Source: an uncultured Acidobacteriota bacterium
Lineage (GTDB): Bacteria > Acidobacteriota > UBA6911 > RPQK01 > JAJDTT01
Assembly (NCBI GenBank): GCA_951812665.1
Contig: CATOST010000015.1
Location: 30,474-94,473 of the forward strand
Length of the DNA stretch: 64,000 nt
Direction: 5' to 3'
This document shows, in pieces, positions 60,598 to 64,000 of the stretch. A program made the translations under genes and the position numbers. Each line of letters opens with the position of its first letter. Positions within the stretch are counted from its first letter, which is position 1. Below the pieces are notes generated by a model. It did not search any database. It was not told where the DNA came from and was given only the letters and a program-made list of their open reading frames with translations.

Positions 60598-61152
60598 ATG
60601 GGTGGCTCGGGCGAATCCGTACTCCGCAAGAAGTGGTACATCATCCACACCTATTCCGGCTTCGAGCGGAAGGTGGCCGAGGGTCTCATGAACCGGGTGC
60701 AGGCCTACGGTCTGCAGGGAATGATCGGCCAGATTCTGATTCCCACCGAGGATGTGGTGGAGATGCGGGGCGGCAAGAAGGTCGTCACCTCCAAGCTCTT
60801 CTTTCCCGGCTACATCCTGGTGGAGATGGAGTTGACGGACGAGACCTGGCACCTGGTCCGCAACACGCCCAAGGTGAGCGGCTTCGTCAGCCAGGGGAAC
60901 AAGCCGACGCCCCTGACCGAGGAAGAGGTCAACCAGGTGGTGCAGAGGGTGTCGACGGCCGCCGAGAAACCCAAGCCCAAGTTCATGTTCGAAAAGGACG
61001 ACTTGGTCAAGATCATCGACGGACCGTTCTCCAACTTCACGGGCGAAGTCGAGGACGTGAACGTGGAGCGGAGCACCTTGAAGGTCATGGTGACCATCTT
61101 CGGAAGGCCGACGCCGGTAGAGTTGGAGTTCATACAGGTCGAGAAGCTCTGA
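60598..61152 (+). CDS. nusG: Transcription termination/antitermination protein NusG
   Basis: 184 residues from the ATG at 60598, six bases after GGAGG; a TTG at 60586 would add four residues. The N-terminal NGN domain has KKWYIIHTYSGFERKVAEGL and FFPGYILVEM. The C-terminal KOW domain is FEKDDLVKIIDGPFSNFTGE. It binds RNA polymerase and couples transcription to the ribosome. Confidence 0.97.
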   Translation: MGGSGESVLRKKWYIIHTYSGFERKVAEGLMNRVQAYGLQGMIGQILIPTEDVVEMRGGKKVVTSKLFFPGYILVEMELTDETWHLVRNTPKVSGFVSQGNKPTPLTEEEVNQVVQRVSTAAEKPKPKFMFEKDDLVKIIDGPFSNFTGEVEDVNVERSTLKVMVTIFGRPTPVELEFIQVEKL

Positions 61153-61292
61153 GGGGAGGGGCGACTTTCATGTCGCCTGGAGCGGCGACTTTCTTGTCGC
61201 CGACTGGGACGGGCGGCTTTCTTGCCGCCCATTGGGAGCGGCGGCTTTCTTGCCGCCGTCCGGGAGCGGCGATTCTCTTGTCGCCGAACTCG
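61153..61292 (+). repeat. REP-like hairpin array between nusG and rplK
   Basis: Five + units with stems GGCGAC/GTCGCC, GGGCGGC/GCCGCCC and CGGCGGC/GCCGCCG, occupying most of the 158-base gap. The rplK ribosome-binding site (CAGGAGAAGTA) follows directly. Such an array inside a core ribosomal operon is unusual. Confidence 0.9.
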
Positions 61293-61310
61293 TGACGAAC
61301 AGGAGAAGTA

Positions 61311-61751
61311 ATGCCAAGACGCACCAGAGGCAAGCGGGTTATCGGGATGGTCAAGCTCCAGATCCCCGCCGGCAAGGCGACTCCGGCTCCCCCGGTGGGA
61401 CCGGCCCTGGGTCAGCAGGGCGTCAACATCATGGATTTCTGCAAGGCCTTCAACGCCAAGACCAACTCCGACGAAGGGTTGATCATTCCCGTGGTCATCA
61501 CCGTTTACCACGACCGGAGCTACAGCTTCATCACCAAGACGCCTCCGGCCGCGGTCCTGTTGAAACGCGCCGCCGGAATCGCCAAGGGCTCGCCGGAGCC
61601 CAACAAGAGCAAGGTCGCCCAAGTGACCATGGAGCAGGTGGAAGAGATCGCCCAGGTCAAGATGCCCGATCTGAACGCCGGCGACATGGAGGCGGCCAAG
61701 CGGATCATCCTGGGAACGGCTCGGAGCATGGGAGTCGAGGTCAGTCAGTAG
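61311..61751 (+). CDS. rplK: Ribosomal protein L11
   Basis: 146 residues. [20 protein letters not shown] and [16 protein letters not shown] (N-terminal domain) and the C-terminal rRNA-binding domain with [15 protein letters not shown] are clear. Binds 23S rRNA at the GTPase-associated centre. The N-terminus [10 protein letters not shown] is a few residues longer than in most species. Confidence 0.97.
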   Translation: MPRRTRGKRVIGMVKLQIPAGKATPAPPVGPALGQQGVNIMDFCKAFNAKTNSDEGLIIPVVITVYHDRSYSFITKTPPAAVLLKRAAGIAKGSPEPNKSKVAQVTMEQVEEIAQVKMPDLNAGDMEAAKRIILGTARSMGVEVSQ

Positions 61752-61766
61752 TCAGGAGCACTCCGG

Positions 61767-62456
61767 ATGGCGGGAAAGAAATACCTGGAAGCGAAGCAGA
61801 AGGTCGAACCCCGGGAATACTCGCTGGAGGACGCGATCCAACTCCTGCAGCGGATCAAGTTCACCAGGTTCGACGAGACCTTGGAGATCGCACTCCGTCT
61901 CGGCGTCGATCCCCGCCACGCGGACCAGATGGTCCGGGGCACGGTGGTGCTGCCCCACGGTCTGGGCAAGGCGCTGACGGTCTGCGTGATCGCCTCGGGA
62001 GAGCGAGTGAAGGAGGCGGAGGAAGCCGGCGCCGACCATGTGGGCGGCGACGAGATCGTGGAGCGCATTCAGAAGGGTTGGCTCGACTTCGACGCCGTGG
62101 TGGCCACCCCCGACATGATGAAGCTGGTAGGGAGACTGGGGAGAATCCTGGGTCCCCGGGGCATGATGCCCAATCCCAAGGCGGGCACCGTGACCTTCGA
62201 CGTGAGCCATGCCGTGCAGGAGATCAAAGCCGGAAAGGTGGAGTTCCGGGTGGACAAGAACGGCGTCATCCATGCCCCCTTGGGGCAGATTTCATTCTCC
62301 GCCGACCACTTGGTCAACAACGCCCGGAGCCTGATCACGGCGGTGGTTCGGGCCCGGCCGGCGGCGGCCAAGGGACGGTACCTCAGGACCGTCTACCTTT
62401 CGTCCACCATGAGTCCCGGGGTGAAGGTGGACGCCAACCGTGTGGAGGTGACCTAG
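61767..62456 (+). CDS. rplA: Ribosomal protein L1
   Basis: 229 residues: [60 protein letters not shown] and the conserved end [14 protein letters not shown]. Binds 23S rRNA at the L1 stalk. Follows rplK by 15 bases. Confidence 0.97.
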   Translation: MAGKKYLEAKQKVEPREYSLEDAIQLLQRIKFTRFDETLEIALRLGVDPRHADQMVRGTVVLPHGLGKALTVCVIASGERVKEAEEAGADHVGGDEIVERIQKGWLDFDAVVATPDMMKLVGRLGRILGPRGMMPNPKAGTVTFDVSHAVQEIKAGKVEFRVDKNGVIHAPLGQISFSADHLVNNARSLITAVVRARPAAAKGRYLRTVYLSSTMSPGVKVDANRVEVT

Positions 62457-62559
62457 GGGCGAGCCCCAGGCCGCAGGCGCCGGACCGAGTCGTCCGGCGG
62501 CACCGGCGGCCCGGATTCGGATCCCGCGGGACCCCGCCTGAAGGAAGAGGCAGATCGCA
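62457..62559 (+). promoter_or_regulatory. rplJ leader with stable hairpin (L10 leader candidate)
   Basis: CGCCGGAC (62478-62485) pairs with GTCCGGCG (62492-62499). In many bacteria L10 binds its own leader to repress rplJL; this structure is a candidate but is not proven to be the binding site. Confidence 0.45.
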
Positions 62560-63081
62560 GTGACACGGGACGAAAAAAGACAGATCATCGAGGCACTCAG
62601 GCAGACCTTCCAGCAGAATCAGACCGTTCTGCTGTTGACGTTCTCGGAAATCAACGTTCCGGATCTGACCGCGTTGCGGAGACAGATCAGGGAAACGGGC
62701 AACGGTTACCGGGTGGTCAAGAACACCCTGGCCATCCGCGCCGCCGAAGAGACCCCCGTCGACCAGTTGAACGACGACTTCCAGGGGCCCACCGCAGTGG
62801 CCTTCTCGGATTCGGATCCCACCGCGCTGGCCAAGGTCCTCAAGGAATTCGCCGATTCCCATCCGGGCATGAAATTCAAGTCGGGAGTGGTTGCAGGGCA
62901 GGCCGTGCCGGCCGAACAGGTGGCGGAACTGGCCGACATGCCCTCGCGGGACGAGCTCCTGGCCCAGGTCGCCTTTTTGTTCAATGCGCCGTTGACTCGT
63001 CTCGCCAGCACCTTGCAATCCCCTCTCACCCAGTTGGGATCGCTGCTGAAGCAGGTCGGCGAGCAGAAAGAAGAAGCGTAA
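62560..63081 (+). CDS. rplJ: Ribosomal protein L10
   Basis: 173 residues, GTG start after [30 protein letters not shown] and [17 protein letters not shown] are the L10 hallmarks, and a helical C-terminus binds L7/L12 dimers. Forms the stalk base with L11. Confidence 0.96.
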   Translation: MTRDEKRQIIEALRQTFQQNQTVLLLTFSEINVPDLTALRRQIRETGNGYRVVKNTLAIRAAEETPVDQLNDDFQGPTAVAFSDSDPTALAKVLKEFADSHPGMKFKSGVVAGQAVPAEQVAELADMPSRDELLAQVAFLFNAPLTRLASTLQSPLTQLGSLLKQVGEQKEEA

Positions 63082-63122
63082 TCGGAAAGGACCGTCAGGT
63101 CCCTCATTGGAGGTTAAGAGAG

Positions 63123-63500
63123 ATGTCCATTACCAGTGCACAGATCCTGGAGTGGATTGGCAACGCGTCAATCCTCGAGATCAATCAGCTTGTCAAGGAG
63201 ATGGAGGAGAAATTCGGGATCAGCGCCGCCGTGGCGGCTCCCGTCGCCGCTGCCGGTGCGGGGGCCGCGGCCGAGGCCGTCGAGGAGCAGACCGAATTCG
63301 ACGTGGTCCTCACCTCCTACGGAGCCAAGAAGATCAATGTCATCAAGGTGGTCCGTCAGGTCACGACTTTGGGATTGAAGGAAGCCAAAGACCTGGTGGA
63401 GAGTGCTCCCAAGCCGGTTCGCGAAGCCGTGGACAAGGAAGAAGCCGAGAAGATCAAGAAGCTCTTCGAGGACGCCGGCGCGACCATCGAGCTCAAGTAG
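63123..63500 (+). CDS. rplL: Ribosomal protein L7/L12
   Basis: 125 residues. N-terminal dimerisation helix pair ([17 protein letters not shown]), an Ala/Gly hinge (residues about 38-56) and the C-terminal domain [20 protein letters not shown], ending [12 protein letters not shown]. Binds elongation factors. Confidence 0.97.
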   Translation: MSITSAQILEWIGNASILEINQLVKEMEEKFGISAAVAAPVAAAGAGAAAEAVEEQTEFDVVLTSYGAKKINVIKVVRQVTTLGLKEAKDLVESAPKPVREAVDKEEAEKIKKLFEDAGATIELK

Positions 63501-63532
63501 CAGCGGTCCCGCCGGGGGAGCGGACCGGCGGC

Positions 63533-63595
63533 TCGTGGGAGCGGCGACTTTCCAGTCGCCGAATGGGAACGGCGGCTTTCTTGCCGCCGACCAGC
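63533..63595 (+). repeat. Two REP-like hairpins between rplL and rpoB
   Basis: GGAGCGGCGACTTTCCAGTC with right arm, then GGAACGGCGGCTTTCTTGCC with right arm. They occupy the 5' half of the 269-base gap 63501-63769, which otherwise shows nothing recognisable. Confidence 0.85.
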
Positions 63596-63769
63596 CGACC
63601 CCACAATGCAGCGTGCGTGGGGTCGCTCGCGAGTGCCTGGGTTTCAGGTCTCTCTTGCCGGCGGGGCGAGCACGTTCCAATGTCTGGATTTCTTCATAGC
63701 GCCGACTGGGTCTCGGGATAAGGTTCCCGTTGACCGGGCGTGGCCGGACCAACCAGGGAGTTATTGCGC

Positions 63770-64000
63770 ATGTCTGAACTCGTCGAGAGTGTCAATGGAG
63801 AGCGCGTCGATTTTGCCAAGATCAGGACCGTCTTTCCGATACCCAACCTGCTCGAGGTCCAGAAGCAGTCGTATCAGCGATTTCTGCAGATGGATCTGCT
63901 CCCCTCGGAGCGGGAGGACATCGGCCTTCAGGCGGTTTTCAGCTCGGTATTTCCCATCGCCGACTTCAGGGGCATCTCTTCCTTGGATTTCGTGGACTAC
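63770..64000 (+). CDS. rpoB: RNA polymerase beta subunit (3' partial)
   Basis: The first 77 codons. [20 protein letters not shown] and [18 protein letters not shown] match the beta N-terminus. Starts at the ATG 63770 and continues beyond the window. Confidence 0.95.
   Translation, partial: MSELVESVNGERVDFAKIRTVFPIPNLLEVQKQSYQRFLQMDLLPSEREDIGLQAVFSSVFPIADFRGISSLDFVDY

Overview
The window is high-GC bacterial chromosome. I infer an Acidobacteriota-like organism, with moderate confidence. The evidence is GC-rich coding, DUF1080 and DUF6807 (PmoA-like) sugar-related proteins, very large secreted repeat proteins, ECF sigma and anti-sigma genes, and a conserved tRNA(Thr-Tyr-Gly-Thr)-tuf-rpmG-tRNA(Trp)-secE-nusG-rplKAJL-rpoB block. 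No rRNA gene or CRISPR array was seen.

Layout. 1-5.1 kb: end of a type II secretion or type IV pilus-like operon (GspL/PilN, GspM/PilO, a GspC-like protein, a secretin with a Gly/Tyr-rich insert), overlapped by a DUF6807 gene. 6-8.6 kb: a REP-associated tyrosine transposase (RAYT) flanked by inverted hairpin arrays, then a sigma/anti-sigma/TPR operon. 8.9-27.3 kb: exported proteins (FG-GAP, Met/Asp-tailed, DUF1080, a 2012-residue protein with plant-type LRRs and a metzincin motif, SGNH hydrolase, Asp-box protein) plus one GT2. 27.4-35 kb: a giant Calx-beta-like/FN3 gene broken by an IS3-family element and by a frameshift. 35.7-58.1 kb: a surface-glycan region with GT2 and GT4 glycosyltransferases, methyltransferases, a Wzm/Wzt-type ABC exporter and a TMTC-like TPR protein. 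It is interrupted by a TnpB element, a decayed second RAYT and many hairpin repeats. 58.1-64 kb: tRNA, tuf and ribosomal/RNA polymerase genes.

The strongest unifying signal is a dispersed hairpin family, roughly 45-50 copies by eye. Each copy is usually GGAG followed by a G/C stem around a TTTCTT-like loop. The stem bases co-vary between copies (GAC/GTC, GGC/GCC, GTC/GGC). The hairpins sit almost only between genes, flank both RAYT copies, form arrays of up to about ten units and pair into composite elements. This fits a RAYT/REP system that has spread widely in this genome. Other notable signals are two copies of a TTAA-ended fold-back element, a solo TnpB bounded by 25-bp perfect inverted repeats, and six small membrane-anchored proteins built from 11-residue (33-bp) coiled-coil repeats, two of them in a tandem duplication.

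Several genes carry single-base frameshifts, some of them in homopolymer runs (near 32605, 45605, 49360, 49552 and 50597). From sequence alone I cannot tell real decay from assembly error.
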